A stretch of 39,613 nt of DNA from an uncultured Sphingobacteriales bacterium (GTDB taxonomy: Bacteria; Bacteroidota; Bacteroidia; Chitinophagales; Chitinophagaceae). This document shows, piece after piece, positions 6,977 to 14,667 of this stretch. Under the pieces are notes generated by a model. It worked only from the letters and a program-made list of their open reading frames with translations, ran no database searches and was not told the DNA's origin. A program made the translations under genes and the position numbers. The stretch covers positions 1 to 39,613 of the forward strand of contig CAMLFX010000019.1 of NCBI GenBank assembly GCA_946479435.1, read 5' to 3'. Each line of letters begins with the position of its first letter. Positions within the stretch are counted from its first letter, which is position 1.

Positions 6977-7990
6977 TTATTTGCTCATCAAACCGGCGAA
7001 GTACTTAACAGTACGTACCAATTGTGATACATAGCTCATTTCGTTATCGTACCAGCTAACGGTTTTAACCAATTGGTGATCGCCCACAGTGATAACACGT
7101 GTTTGTGTAGCATCGAACAATGAACCAAAGTGGATACCGATGATATCTGTAGAAACGATCTCATCTTCAGTATAACCGAAGCTTTCGTTTGCAGCAGCTT
7201 TCATAGCAGCGTTCACTTCTTCAACAGAAGTTTTCTTGCCTAAAGAAGTAACCAGTTCGGTTAAAGAACCCGTGATAGTAGGTACGCGTTGTGCACCACC
7301 ATCCAGTTTGCCCTTCAGCTCAGGAAGTACCAGGCCAATGGCTTTAGCAGCACCTGTAGAGTTAGGAGTGATGTTAGCAGCGGCAGCGCGGGCGCGGCGC
7401 AGGTCACCTTTCGGGTGCGGCGCATCCAGCGTGTTCTGGTCGTTAGTGTAAGCATGAATAGTTGTCATCAAACCAGTATTGATACCGAATTTATCGTTCA
7501 ATACTTTAGCCATAGGAGCTAAGCAGTTTGTGGTGCAAGATGCGCAGCTGATGATAGTTTCGCTACCATCCAGTATATCATGGTTAACGTTGAAAACTAC
7601 AGTTTTCAGGTCGCCGGTTGCAGGTGCAGATATAACTACACGCTTTGCGCCTGCAGTAATGTGTGCTTTCGCTTTATCTGCATCGGTGAAGAAGCCAGTA
7701 CATTCCAATACAACGTCAACTTCGTGCTGACCCCATGGAATTTGAGCAGGATCTTTCTGAGCATATATTTTGATGCTGTTGCCATTTACAACTATAGAAT
7801 CGTCGGTATGTGTTACTTCCTGACCGAAACGGCCTTGTGCCGAATCGTACTTCAGCAGGTGTGCCAGTACTTCAGGTTTGGTAAGATCGTTGATAGCTAC
7901 AACATCGATACCTTCCATGTTGTAGATCTGGCGGAAAGCCAGGCGGCCAATGCGGCCGAAACCATTGATGGCAACTTTAACTTTACTCAT
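6977..7990 (-). CDS. gap: Glyceraldehyde-3-phosphate dehydrogenase (NAD-dependent, type I)
   Basis: A 337-residue enzyme that oxidises glyceraldehyde 3-phosphate to 1,3-bisphosphoglycerate. It has the N-terminal Rossmann signature [12 protein letters not shown], the catalytic Cys152 in SCASCTTNC, and the C-terminal [15 protein letters not shown]. The start is ATG 7990 ([10 protein letters not shown]). An in-frame upstream extension of 13 residues would run through the promoter box TACCTTTG and does not resemble the family. The next glycolytic gene, pgk, lies downstream on the same strand, but a strong terminator ends this transcript first. Confidence 0.97.
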   Translation of the reverse strand: MSKVKVAINGFGRIGRLAFRQIYNMEGIDVVAINDLTKPEVLAHLLKYDSAQGRFGQEVTHTDDSIVVNGNSIKIYAQKDPAQIPWGQHEVDVVLECTGFFTDADKAKAHITAGAKRVVISAPATGDLKTVVFNVNHDILDGSETIISCASCTTNCLAPMAKVLNDKFGINTGLMTTIHAYTNDQNTLDAPHPKGDLRRARAAAANITPNSTGAAKAIGLVLPELKGKLDGGAQRVPTITGSLTELVTSLGKKTSVEEVNAAMKAAANESFGYTEDEIVSTDIIGIHFGSLFDATQTRVITVGDHQLVKTVSWYDNEMSYVSQLVRTVKYFAGLMSK

Positions 7991-8026
7991 TTTATATAAA
8001 AATTTATACTTTTTGGAAATGTGCCG

Positions 8027-8034
8027 CAAAGGTA
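8027..8034 (-). promoter_or_regulatory. -7 box (TACCTTTG) of the gap promoter
   Basis: The minus strand reads TACCTTTG, an exact TAnnTTTG match, 36 bases before the gap start. TTG triplets occur upstream but are off the usual spacing (about 14 and 26 bases), so only the -7 box is firm. Confidence 0.6.
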
Positions 8035-8155
8035 CGGGGTGTGTTGCACAATGTAAAATGCAAAATGAAAAAAACTTAATGTAAACTTATTATGGTAGTT
8101 AACAATTTGTGAATGAGATAATAAGCAAAAACAGGAATAATTTTAATATTGTGAC

Positions 8156-8563
8156 ATGAAAAACAATGGCAGCAAGCCTATAGTGGCGCAGCCGGGCTAC
8201 CGGTGGATAGAGAACGCGCATATATTTTTGTGGCTGATAAAGGATTTTTGCTGGGCTTTGGAATTTAAACCGGGTGGTATTTTCATGATATTGCCAACGG
8301 TAACTGTTGCTTTTTACCTGCTATGGCGCACCCGCCATGATAGGCAAGAGGCCGTGCATAATACGGCTGTATGTTTCTGGATCATGGCCAATTCGGTATG
8401 GATGCTGGGTGAGTTTTTTGAGCATGACCTGCGATGGATGGCGGCTACGCTTTTTGGTACGGGTATCCTGATAATACTTGTTTATTACCTAACGTATTTT
8501 AAGAAGGATAAAAAGAAACAGGAAAGCGAGGATATAGTTTTGATAGACCAATCGATACACTAA
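8156..8563 (+). CDS. Conserved-looking four-TM membrane protein of unknown function
   Basis: A 135-residue integral membrane protein. Hydrophobic segments lie at about 21-39, 42-59, 72-93 and 95-115, followed by a charged tail (YFKKDKKKQESED). A Trp/Phe-rich N-terminus (NAHIFLWLIKDFCW) and an ExxFEH block precede the last helix. I do not recognise a named family, though it looks like real coding sequence with normal codon use and no overlap on the plus strand. It is divergent from gap across 165 bases and convergent with mltG. The two stop codons share the CTAA sequence at 8560-8563, so the genes overlap by four bases and no terminator separates them. Confidence 0.65.
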   Translation: MKNNGSKPIVAQPGYRWIENAHIFLWLIKDFCWALEFKPGGIFMILPTVTVAFYLLWRTRHDRQEAVHNTAVCFWIMANSVWMLGEFFEHDLRWMAATLFGTGILIILVYYLTYFKKDKKKQESEDIVLIDQSIH

Positions 8564-9603
8564 TGTATGTTGCGGGCATTGAGGGCCTGCTGATACAGGC
8601 GGGCATTCTTCTGATGATCGGCATAGTTAGTAGCAAAGCGGTGATAACCGCTGAAATCTTCTTTAGCGCAGAAGTAGATGTATTGTGTTTCCGGTGCATT
8701 CAGCACGGCTTCTATTGTTTTTTTAGATGGTGTGCAAATAGGGCCGGGAGGCAGCCCGCTGAACATATAAGTATTATAGGGTGATGCTGTTTGCAAATGA
8801 GCCCCTGTAATACGGCGTATAGTAAAATCGCCTGCAGCAAATTTTACGGTAGGGTCGGCCTGCAATTTCATGTTTTTACGCAGGCGGTTAATATAAACAC
8901 TAGCTACGTTGCCTTTCTCATCGTTCTTGTTTGTTTCTTCTTCTACAATGGAACCGATTACAATGGCTTGCTCTTGTGTTAACTTATGTGCAGCAGCTTT
9001 TTGTTTGCGTTCCGGTGTCCAGTATTCTTTGTAATAGTTACCTAATTTTTTCAAGGTCTTATCGGCATTTGTGTTCCAGTAGAATTCGTAAGTGTCAGGC
9101 ACTATCAGGCACATGGCTGTATTGGTATCCAGTGCGTATTCCGATAGGTATTTATTATCGGCAAGCAGTTGTTTTAACTGTGTAGAGTCAGCTTCCAGAT
9201 TGGCACTGATAATATTAACAAGGTCTTGTTTGGTACGCAGTTTGTTTATGACGAGCTTAACCGGTGTTTGACTGCCTGAGCGAAGCATGCGTACAAGGTG
9301 GTAATTGCTCATGCCCGGAGTTATTTTGTATTTACCGGCTTTTACACGACTGGGATAATCGGCACGTTTGGCTAAAAGATCGAAGGTGAAAGTGCTGGCT
9401 ACAAAGCCACTGTCTTTCAATTGTGTTTTTACATTGTTGTATGTAGCGCCTGTATGTATATACAGGTACCGGGTTTGCGTGAAGGCGCCTGTGTTTGGGC
9501 CAAATATAATAAAAGCGCTACCTGCTGCAGCCAGTAGCACGATGATAAATATGAATAAAGCAATTTTTGCTCCGCCCGATCTTTTTTTTGCTTTGGCGCT
9601 CAT
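8560..9603 (-). CDS. mltG: Endolytic murein transglycosylase MltG
   Basis: A 347-residue YceG/MltG protein. One N-terminal membrane anchor (about 13-34) follows a Lys/Arg-rich cytoplasmic stub. A LysM-like region lies around 40-105, and the catalytic YceG domain holds the glutamate in IGSIVEEET (about residue 220), followed by VYINRLRKNMKLQADPTV. MltG cuts nascent glycan strands and is thought to set their length at the inner membrane. The C-terminal SGLPPGPICTPSK and FSGYHRFATNYADH blocks are also typical. The gene lies just after secG, with a terminator between them, so it may have its own promoter or be read through. Confidence 0.93.
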   Translation of the reverse strand: MSAKAKKRSGGAKIALFIFIIVLLAAAGSAFIIFGPNTGAFTQTRYLYIHTGATYNNVKTQLKDSGFVASTFTFDLLAKRADYPSRVKAGKYKITPGMSNYHLVRMLRSGSQTPVKLVINKLRTKQDLVNIISANLEADSTQLKQLLADNKYLSEYALDTNTAMCLIVPDTYEFYWNTNADKTLKKLGNYYKEYWTPERKQKAAAHKLTQEQAIVIGSIVEEETNKNDEKGNVASVYINRLRKNMKLQADPTVKFAAGDFTIRRITGAHLQTASPYNTYMFSGLPPGPICTPSKKTIEAVLNAPETQYIYFCAKEDFSGYHRFATNYADHQKNARLYQQALNARNIH

Positions 9604-9615
9604 GATGTAAATGAA

Positions 9616-9645
9616 AATACCTGCTCAATTTACAGAGCAGGTATT
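9616..9645 (-). terminator. Intrinsic terminator after secG
   Basis: A perfect 11-base stem (9616-9626 with 9635-9645, core ACCTGCTC/GAGCAGGT) has an 8-base loop and a short T-run on the minus strand. It sits between the secG stop and the mltG start. Confidence 0.75.
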
Positions 9646-9669
9646 GTATAATAAAATTTTAATTTAAGG

Positions 9670-9984
9670 CTATTTTTTCTGACCGCCCGCCGGAGCAGGT
9701 GATTGCTGTGCAGGAGCGCTGCTGCTTTGTGGTTGCTTGGTTTCTTTAGCTGCACGTGGTGTTTCGAAGAACATAACACATATTATGCAAAGGGCGGCTA
9801 CAATACCCATAGATGCCCATGTGCCTTTTTCCATTACGTCGGTTGATTGTTTTACACCCATTACCTGAGTGCTGATGCCTCCAAACGTACCTGCAAGGCC
9901 ACCGCCTTTAGGTTGTTGTACCAATACAAAGAATGCCAATACCAGGCAAGCTATCAATATTATTATAGTTATTAGTGTGATCAT
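9670..9984 (-). CDS. secG: Protein translocase subunit SecG
   Basis: A 104-residue SecG. The first membrane helix (about 3-23) is followed by VLVQQPKGGGLAGTFGG, the family hallmark loop. A second helix lies at about 55-75, and a Ser/Ala/Gln/Pro-rich cytoplasmic tail is longer than in many SecG proteins. SecG assists SecYEA during export. Its ATG overlaps the TGA of the upstream gene (ATGA), so translation is probably coupled. Placement after lptE and a TPR-like gene matches a gene order I associate with Bacteroidota. Confidence 0.92.
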   Translation of the reverse strand: MITLITIIILIACLVLAFFVLVQQPKGGGLAGTFGGISTQVMGVKQSTDVMEKGTWASMGIVAALCIICVMFFETPRAAKETKQPQSSSAPAQQSPAPAGGQKK

Positions 9985-11234
9985 GACTGTTTTTCTTTTA
10001 ACACTTCTTCAATCTTGCGGGCAAAATAAGCATTTTTTTGAGGATTGCGCAAACTTAATTTGCGATACATATCAATAGCTTTATCATATTTGCCTTGCTT
10101 GGCATATATCTCGGCAATCGACTCACTGGCCAGGCCGTCGTCCTGGGTTATAGAGTTAACGGCCATCTCAAATACCTGCTCGGGTATTTCGTCATTCTCT
10201 TCTTCCAGCGCAGCCTTCAGTTTTTCTTTTTGCCACATGGTCTTCAGCGCCTTTCTGTCATTATCTTCTTCTTTCTGCGCTTTCGATTTTACTTTGTAGT
10301 GGTTTAACCATTCAGAGAAACTCATCATGACCATAAGCGAGGATTTGGCTGTTTCATCTTCTGTTTCCTCCGTATTCAGTTCTTCAGCAGCAGGAAGATC
10401 GTTCGATATTTCAACCCCTTCATGCCTGAAATAATCTTCAGTATAAATGGGTTTTATCAAATTGTCTTTCTGATGTTCCTGGCTATCCTTACCAGCTTGT
10501 TTTTCTTCTAATGGCAATTTTTGCCGGTATATCTCCTGTGCTTCGTCAAGCGTTGCTTCTATTTCTGAGGGTTTATTTTGCTGTTTAGGTACCTCATGTT
10601 CTTTAACTGCAGCCACCTGTGCTTCTTCGGCATTTTCTTCCGGCATTGGCCCTTCCGTTTCCTCATAAAAAGGGGGTAGCAATTCGTCTTGCTCTACAGG
10701 TACCAGGTGGCCAAAGTCATCTTCATGTATCAGATCGGTATCACTATTCATACCTGGCTCTTCAGCAAAAAAATCGGAGCTAAGCGTATGCATATTAGGT
10801 GCTTGTGCCTGGCTTGCATCAGGATTGTTTTGTGGCCTCAGTTCAGCCATTATATCGTCCTCGTCGGTATTTTCTTCTTCTGCAACTTGCATTACCAGTT
10901 CTTCAGGTATTTCGGTTGTTGTGTCAACGGGTGTGAAGATATCATCCGTTAACGTTTGTGCACGTTGTATAGGTGTACCCCCGCCTTCGCTTTTCTTTAC
11001 CTGTTCCAGAAATTCATGAAACAATAGCCAGTTGGCATTGGTAGCACGCATTATATCTACCACTTCGGCTGAAAAAGGATGTTGCTGTTGTATGCGCGCT
11101 GCATCAAGAAAATATCCCGGAATAAAATATGGATAGGCTTTCTTTAATGCATTTATTTGATCCAGCTCCGCATCGGTAGTGGCTTGCGGGTTTGCCAGCA
11201 TTTGCGATATGTAGGATATGGAAGGAGTGCTCAT
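9981..11234 (-). CDS. Acidic protein with C-terminal TPR-like segment, function unknown
   Basis: A 417-residue protein with no signal peptide or membrane helix, so probably cytoplasmic. The N-terminus (about 1-85) is a helical segment with ALKKAYPYFIPGYFLDAAR. The middle (about 90-290) is low-complexity and very acidic, rich in Glu, Asp and Gln. A basic block KSKAQKEEDNDRKALKTMW lies near 315-335. The C-terminus has one clear TPR-like unit: SESIAEIYAKQGKYDKAIDMYRKLSLRNP. It sits 6 bases after lptE and overlaps secG by four bases, so it is encoded with envelope-export genes. A scaffold or adaptor role is guesswork. Confidence 0.7.
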   Translation of the reverse strand: MSTPSISYISQMLANPQATTDAELDQINALKKAYPYFIPGYFLDAARIQQQHPFSAEVVDIMRATNANWLLFHEFLEQVKKSEGGGTPIQRAQTLTDDIFTPVDTTTEIPEELVMQVAEEENTDEDDIMAELRPQNNPDASQAQAPNMHTLSSDFFAEEPGMNSDTDLIHEDDFGHLVPVEQDELLPPFYEETEGPMPEENAEEAQVAAVKEHEVPKQQNKPSEIEATLDEAQEIYRQKLPLEEKQAGKDSQEHQKDNLIKPIYTEDYFRHEGVEISNDLPAAEELNTEETEDETAKSSLMVMMSFSEWLNHYKVKSKAQKEEDNDRKALKTMWQKEKLKAALEEENDEIPEQVFEMAVNSITQDDGLASESIAEIYAKQGKYDKAIDMYRKLSLRNPQKNAYFARKIEEVLKEKQS

Positions 11235-11240
11235 TTACTA

Positions 11241-11738
11241 TTACCAGTTTACAAATGCCTTATTAAAAATATCGTCCGCCAATTGATTCCCAATTTCTTC
11301 TATAAGCTTGGCTTCTGCAGCTTGCAATGTTTGCGTAGCAGGGAAATCGGCAAAGCGCGAGAACGACTGCGTAAAATTAGCTTTTTTGTCTAAGGCATTC
11401 TTGAATGTTATGTTCAGGGTGATGGTCAGCCTGTTTTGAGAAGCCGTCTGGGTATTTTCTACGCCTGATACGGTAACCTCATAGCCTGTTATTTCGCCCG
11501 ATATATCGTAGTCTGCATCGTCGGTATTTACCGGTGCAAGGCCGGTTTGCGAGAGGATGCGGCTGCGTATTTTAGTTGTAAGTGCAGGTGCAAGGCTGGG
11601 CACTACATTTCGTGCTCTATTTTGAAGCACGTGCATATTTATATTTTTCCCCTGTATGCTGGCGCCGGTAAAACTATATACACCACAACCTGAAAAAAAG
11701 AATAATAAAATAGGAAGTAGTAAAAGATACCTGCGCAT
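11241..11738 (-). CDS. lptE: LptE family LPS-assembly lipoprotein
   Basis: A 165-residue lipoprotein. The signal peptide ends in FFFSGC with the lipidated Cys at residue 18. GVYSFTGASI follows, then the compact alpha/beta fold typical of the LptE family with a YDISGEITGYEVTVSGV strand pair in the middle and a final helix (EEIGNQLADDIFNKAFVNW). LptE plugs the LptD outer-membrane pore and helps place LPS. It lies 59 bases after the sigma-54 activator and directly before the TPR-like gene. Bacteroidota LptE is diverged from the proteobacterial protein, so the call rests on lipobox, size, motif and neighbourhood. Confidence 0.8.
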   Translation of the reverse strand: MRRYLLLLPILLFFFSGCGVYSFTGASIQGKNINMHVLQNRARNVVPSLAPALTTKIRSRILSQTGLAPVNTDDADYDISGEITGYEVTVSGVENTQTASQNRLTITLNITFKNALDKKANFTQSFSRFADFPATQTLQAAEAKLIEEIGNQLADDIFNKAFVNW

Positions 11739-11797
11739 AAGGATGTAAAAATACTTGTTTAAATGAAACCTGAAATGGCATTGTTATATTGAGGCCA

Positions 11798-13054
11798 TTA
11801 CTCCTTAATGTCGTATTCTTTTATTTTGCGGTATAGCGTACGTTCAGATATGCCCAGTTCGTTGGCAGCATCGCGGCGACGTCCTTTATGCTTCTTTAAT
11901 GCCTTCATAATAAATTCCTTTTCCCTGTCGGCAAGCATAAGTGATTCTTCTACTTCTTCATGATGATCTACATGGTCGTTAGCATGAAGTATAATATGCC
12001 CTGGCTGGTTGCCACTATAGTTAGGGGTAATAACGGCAGGTTCGGGTAAACTATTGTTGTAGGCGGATGGTATAATACTTTCTCCGTTTTGAGGGGTAAA
12101 GCCACCATGAGCCAACTCAAATAGCATCTGCTTCATTTCATTCATATCCTTCTTCAAATCGAAGAACAGCTTGTAAAGTATCTCACGTTCGGTATTGCTG
12201 CCAAACTCATTGCCCGCTGCTGAAGGAATAGGTATGCCTGCCGGAGGCAATAAGGCCAGGCTGCGGTTGCCGTTCCCTTGCGGTAAAAAGCGTTGCAATG
12301 TTTCAGCCGTTATCATTTTATCGGTGCTTAATACAGATACCTGTTCAGCTATGTTTTTCAATTCGCGTACGTTACCCTGCCAGCCATAGTTTACAATCAT
12401 TTGCTGCGCACCGGCATCGAGCTGTATAGATTGTGTACGGTAACGTTCAGAAAAATCGGATGCAAACTTGCGGAACAATAGCGGAATATCTTCCGGCCTG
12501 TCGCGCAAAGATGGTACGCGTATAGGCACTGTGCTTAAGCGGTAGTAAAGATCTTCGCGGAACTTACCTTGCTGGGTATACTCCATCAGGTCGCGGTTGG
12601 TGGCTGCTATAACACGTACATCTGTTTTTTGCACTTTCGATGAACCTACACGGATGAACTCGCCTGTTTCCAGCACACGCAGCAAACGGGCCTGTGTACC
12701 TAATGGCATTTCACCTATCTCATCGAGAAATATAGTACCGCCATTTACCGTTTCGAAATAGCCTTTGCGACTATCTACTGCGCCTGTGAAGGAACCTTTT
12801 TCATGACCAAATAATTCACTATCAATGGTGCCTTCAGGTATGGCGCCACAGTTTACTGCGATAAAGGGATTGTGTTTGCGTGCTGAAAGTGCGTGTATAA
12901 TATTAGAGAATGCCTCTTTACCTACACCGCTTTCACCAACTATTAAGACAGAAAGGTCGGTATTAGCTACTTGTATGGCCGTATTCAGTGCATGATTCAA
13001 TGCTGCTGAATTACCAATGATACCAAACCTGTTCTTTATACTTTGTATGTCCAT
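11798..13054 (-). CDS. Sigma-54 (RpoN)-dependent transcriptional activator without sensory domain
   Basis: A 418-residue enhancer-binding protein. The AAA+ domain begins almost at the N-terminus: Walker A GESGVGKE at 40-47, the sigma-54 contact loop GSFTGA at 87-92 (a variant of GAFTGA), Walker B IFLDEIGE at 108-115, and ATNRDL. A linker of over 100 residues with a helical KKDMNEMKQMLFELAHGG segment follows. The C-terminal Fis-type helix-turn-helix (about 380-418) reads HKGRRRDAANELGISERTLYR. No receiver, GAF or PAS domain is present, so activity must be set by a partner, by the linker or by expression. It follows miaB by 45 bases and precedes lptE, secG and neighbours, which suggests an envelope link. 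Confidence 0.9.
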   Translation of the reverse strand: MDIQSIKNRFGIIGNSAALNHALNTAIQVANTDLSVLIVGESGVGKEAFSNIIHALSARKHNPFIAVNCGAIPEGTIDSELFGHEKGSFTGAVDSRKGYFETVNGGTIFLDEIGEMPLGTQARLLRVLETGEFIRVGSSKVQKTDVRVIAATNRDLMEYTQQGKFREDLYYRLSTVPIRVPSLRDRPEDIPLLFRKFASDFSERYRTQSIQLDAGAQQMIVNYGWQGNVRELKNIAEQVSVLSTDKMITAETLQRFLPQGNGNRSLALLPPAGIPIPSAAGNEFGSNTEREILYKLFFDLKKDMNEMKQMLFELAHGGFTPQNGESIIPSAYNNSLPEPAVITPNYSGNQPGHIILHANDHVDHHEEVEESLMLADREKEFIMKALKKHKGRRRDAANELGISERTLYRKIKEYDIKE

Positions 13055-13061
13055 GTAATAA

Positions 13062-13089
13062 ATTCAAAAGTCAAAATTCAGAAGCCAAA
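13062..13089. repeat. Tandem 14-base repeat between miaB and the sigma-54 activator
   Basis: Two adjacent copies, ATTCAAAAGTCAAA and ATTCAGAAGCCAAA, differ at two positions. On the minus strand they carry TTTTG- and TTTG-like words, and TAGTTTTG (TAnnTTTG) lies at 13086-13093, so the repeat may hold a promoter for the activator gene. Confidence 0.5.
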
Positions 13090-13099
13090 ACTATATGGC

Positions 13100-14518
13100 T
13101 TAAATTGAAACGATCTTACCAATCAATGTACCGGATGTAGCAGATGTTATCTGCACCTGTACATAATCGCACTTTTTCAGGTTGTAGTTTTCTTTAGGGA
13201 AAACCACTACTTTATTTTGGCTGTTGCGGCCTGCCCAATCCTGCTCGCTACGTTTGCTGGAACCTTCTATAAGCACTTCAAATGTTTTGCCTATGTCAGC
13301 TTTATAACTTTCAGCAGTATGACTTTTCAGCAATTTTATAACTTCTGACAGCCTTCTTTGTTTTACATCTTCCGGTACATCGTCTTCGTAACGGCGCGCC
13401 GCCAGTGTGCCGGGCCGTTCGCTATAGGCAAACATGTAAGCCATATCATAACGCGATTGCTCCATAACATCCAGCGTATCCCGGTGATCTTCTTCCGTTT
13501 CGGTACAGAAGCCGGTAATGATATCGGTACTAATGCTGCAGTCGGGCATATACTCGCGTATGCGTTTTACCTTGCTCAGGTACCACTCGCGCGTGTAAGT
13601 ACGGTTCATGAGTTGCAATATGCGCGTGTTGCCACTTTGCAAAGGCAAGTGTATGTACTTACAAATATTATGATATTTAGACATCGTTTCCAGAACATCA
13701 TCGGTAATATCTTTAGGGTGAGATGTGCTGAAACGAACCCGTAACATGGGAGATATATTGGCCACCATTTCCAATAATTTGGCAAATGTGACCGCCTCGT
13801 TATCCTGCACCTGGTAGTGGTAGCTATCTACATTTTGCCCAAGCAAGGTCACCTCGCGGTAGCCATTTTCAAAAAGGTCTTTACATTCCTTTACTATGCT
13901 TTGCGCGTCGCGGCTGCGTTCGCGGCCCCGTGTGAAAGGCACTACGCAGAAGGTGCACATATTATTGCAACCACGCATAATACTTACAAAAGCACTCACG
14001 CCATTACTATCTAACCGCACAGGAGCAATATCAGCATAGGTTTCATCGCGGCTTAGCAACACATTTACCATTTTCTGGCCGCTTTGTGCTTCTTCTACAA
14101 GGCCAGGTAAGCTGCGGTAGGCGTCAGGGCCTACTACTATATCTACCAGCTTCTCTTCCTCCAGAAATTTAGACTTCAGACGTTCAGCCATGCAGCCTAA
14201 TACGCCCACCAGCATACCGGGGTTGCGTTGTTTTACTTTTCTGAAAGCTTTCAGGCGTTCGCGAACCGTTTGTTCTGCCTTCTCGCGTATGGAGCAAGTA
14301 TTGATGAGTATAAGGCTAGCCTCTTCAAAATTGCGGGTAGCGCCATAGCCACCTTCGTTAAGAATTGAAGCCACTATTTCGCTATCGCTGAAGTTCATCT
14401 GGCAGCCATAGCTTTCTATATAAAATTTCTTACTGTATTGATTAGGTTCGATTGTGAAAGGGGCAAACGCTTCCCCTTGCCTGTTTTCTTCAATCACTTT
14501 TTGCAGGGTCTCTGCCAT
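13100..14518 (-). CDS. miaB: tRNA-2-methylthio-N6-dimethylallyladenosine synthase MiaB
   Basis: A 472-residue radical-SAM methylthiotransferase that adds a methylthio group to i6A37 of tRNAs reading UNN codons. An N-terminal MTTase domain ([11 protein letters not shown], later CSIREKAE and GCMAERL) supplies three cluster cysteines. The radical-SAM motif CNNMCTFC follows in MRGC. The C-terminal TRAM domain runs over about the last 65 residues. The start is ATG 14518 (MAETLQ). A TTG eight codons upstream lies inside a TAACTTTG promoter box and is therefore unlikely. It is the first gene of the run that continues with the sigma-54 activator. Confidence 0.95.
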   Translation of the reverse strand: MAETLQKVIEENRQGEAFAPFTIEPNQYSKKFYIESYGCQMNFSDSEIVASILNEGGYGATRNFEEASLILINTCSIREKAEQTVRERLKAFRKVKQRNPGMLVGVLGCMAERLKSKFLEEEKLVDIVVGPDAYRSLPGLVEEAQSGQKMVNVLLSRDETYADIAPVRLDSNGVSAFVSIMRGCNNMCTFCVVPFTRGRERSRDAQSIVKECKDLFENGYREVTLLGQNVDSYHYQVQDNEAVTFAKLLEMVANISPMLRVRFSTSHPKDITDDVLETMSKYHNICKYIHLPLQSGNTRILQLMNRTYTREWYLSKVKRIREYMPDCSISTDIITGFCTETEEDHRDTLDVMEQSRYDMAYMFAYSERPGTLAARRYEDDVPEDVKQRRLSEVIKLLKSHTAESYKADIGKTFEVLIEGSSKRSEQDWAGRNSQNKVVVFPKENYNLKKCDYVQVQITSATSGTLIGKIVSI

Positions 14519-14539
14519 AATTTCCGATTTCGATTTGCG

Positions 14540-14547
14540 CAAAGTTA
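14540..14547 (-). promoter_or_regulatory. -7 box (TAACTTTG) of the miaB promoter
   Basis: An exact TAnnTTTG match on the minus strand, 22 bases before the miaB ATG. It implies a leader of only about 15 bases. No clear -33 TTG was found. Confidence 0.55.
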
Positions 14548-14614
14548 AGAATAAAGACCCGCTTATGCACTGATAAAATTGATATTTAAGCTTGATGTAA
14601 CTATAGATAATAAA

Positions 14615-14643
14615 ATAAGCCGCGCCATCATGGCACGGCTTAT
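14615..14643 (-). terminator. Intrinsic terminator of the M16 peptidase pair
   Basis: A 12-base stem (14615-14626 with 14632-14643) has one G-U wobble in the minus-strand RNA and a 5-base loop, followed by a T-rich stretch. It lies 25 bases after the stop codon at 14668. Confidence 0.82.
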
Positions 14644-14667
14644 AAGAATATGTAATATCTGACCCTG

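Noticed and set aside
11774..11799. Inverted repeat AATGGC/GCCATT after the sigma-54 activator as a terminator
   Set aside because: The stem is only six bases with a 14-base loop, overlaps the stop codon and has no T-run.
14519..14542. Upstream TTG start for miaB
   Set aside because: The codon lies inside TAACTTTG, a promoter -7 box; the ATG at 14518 gives a normal MiaB.
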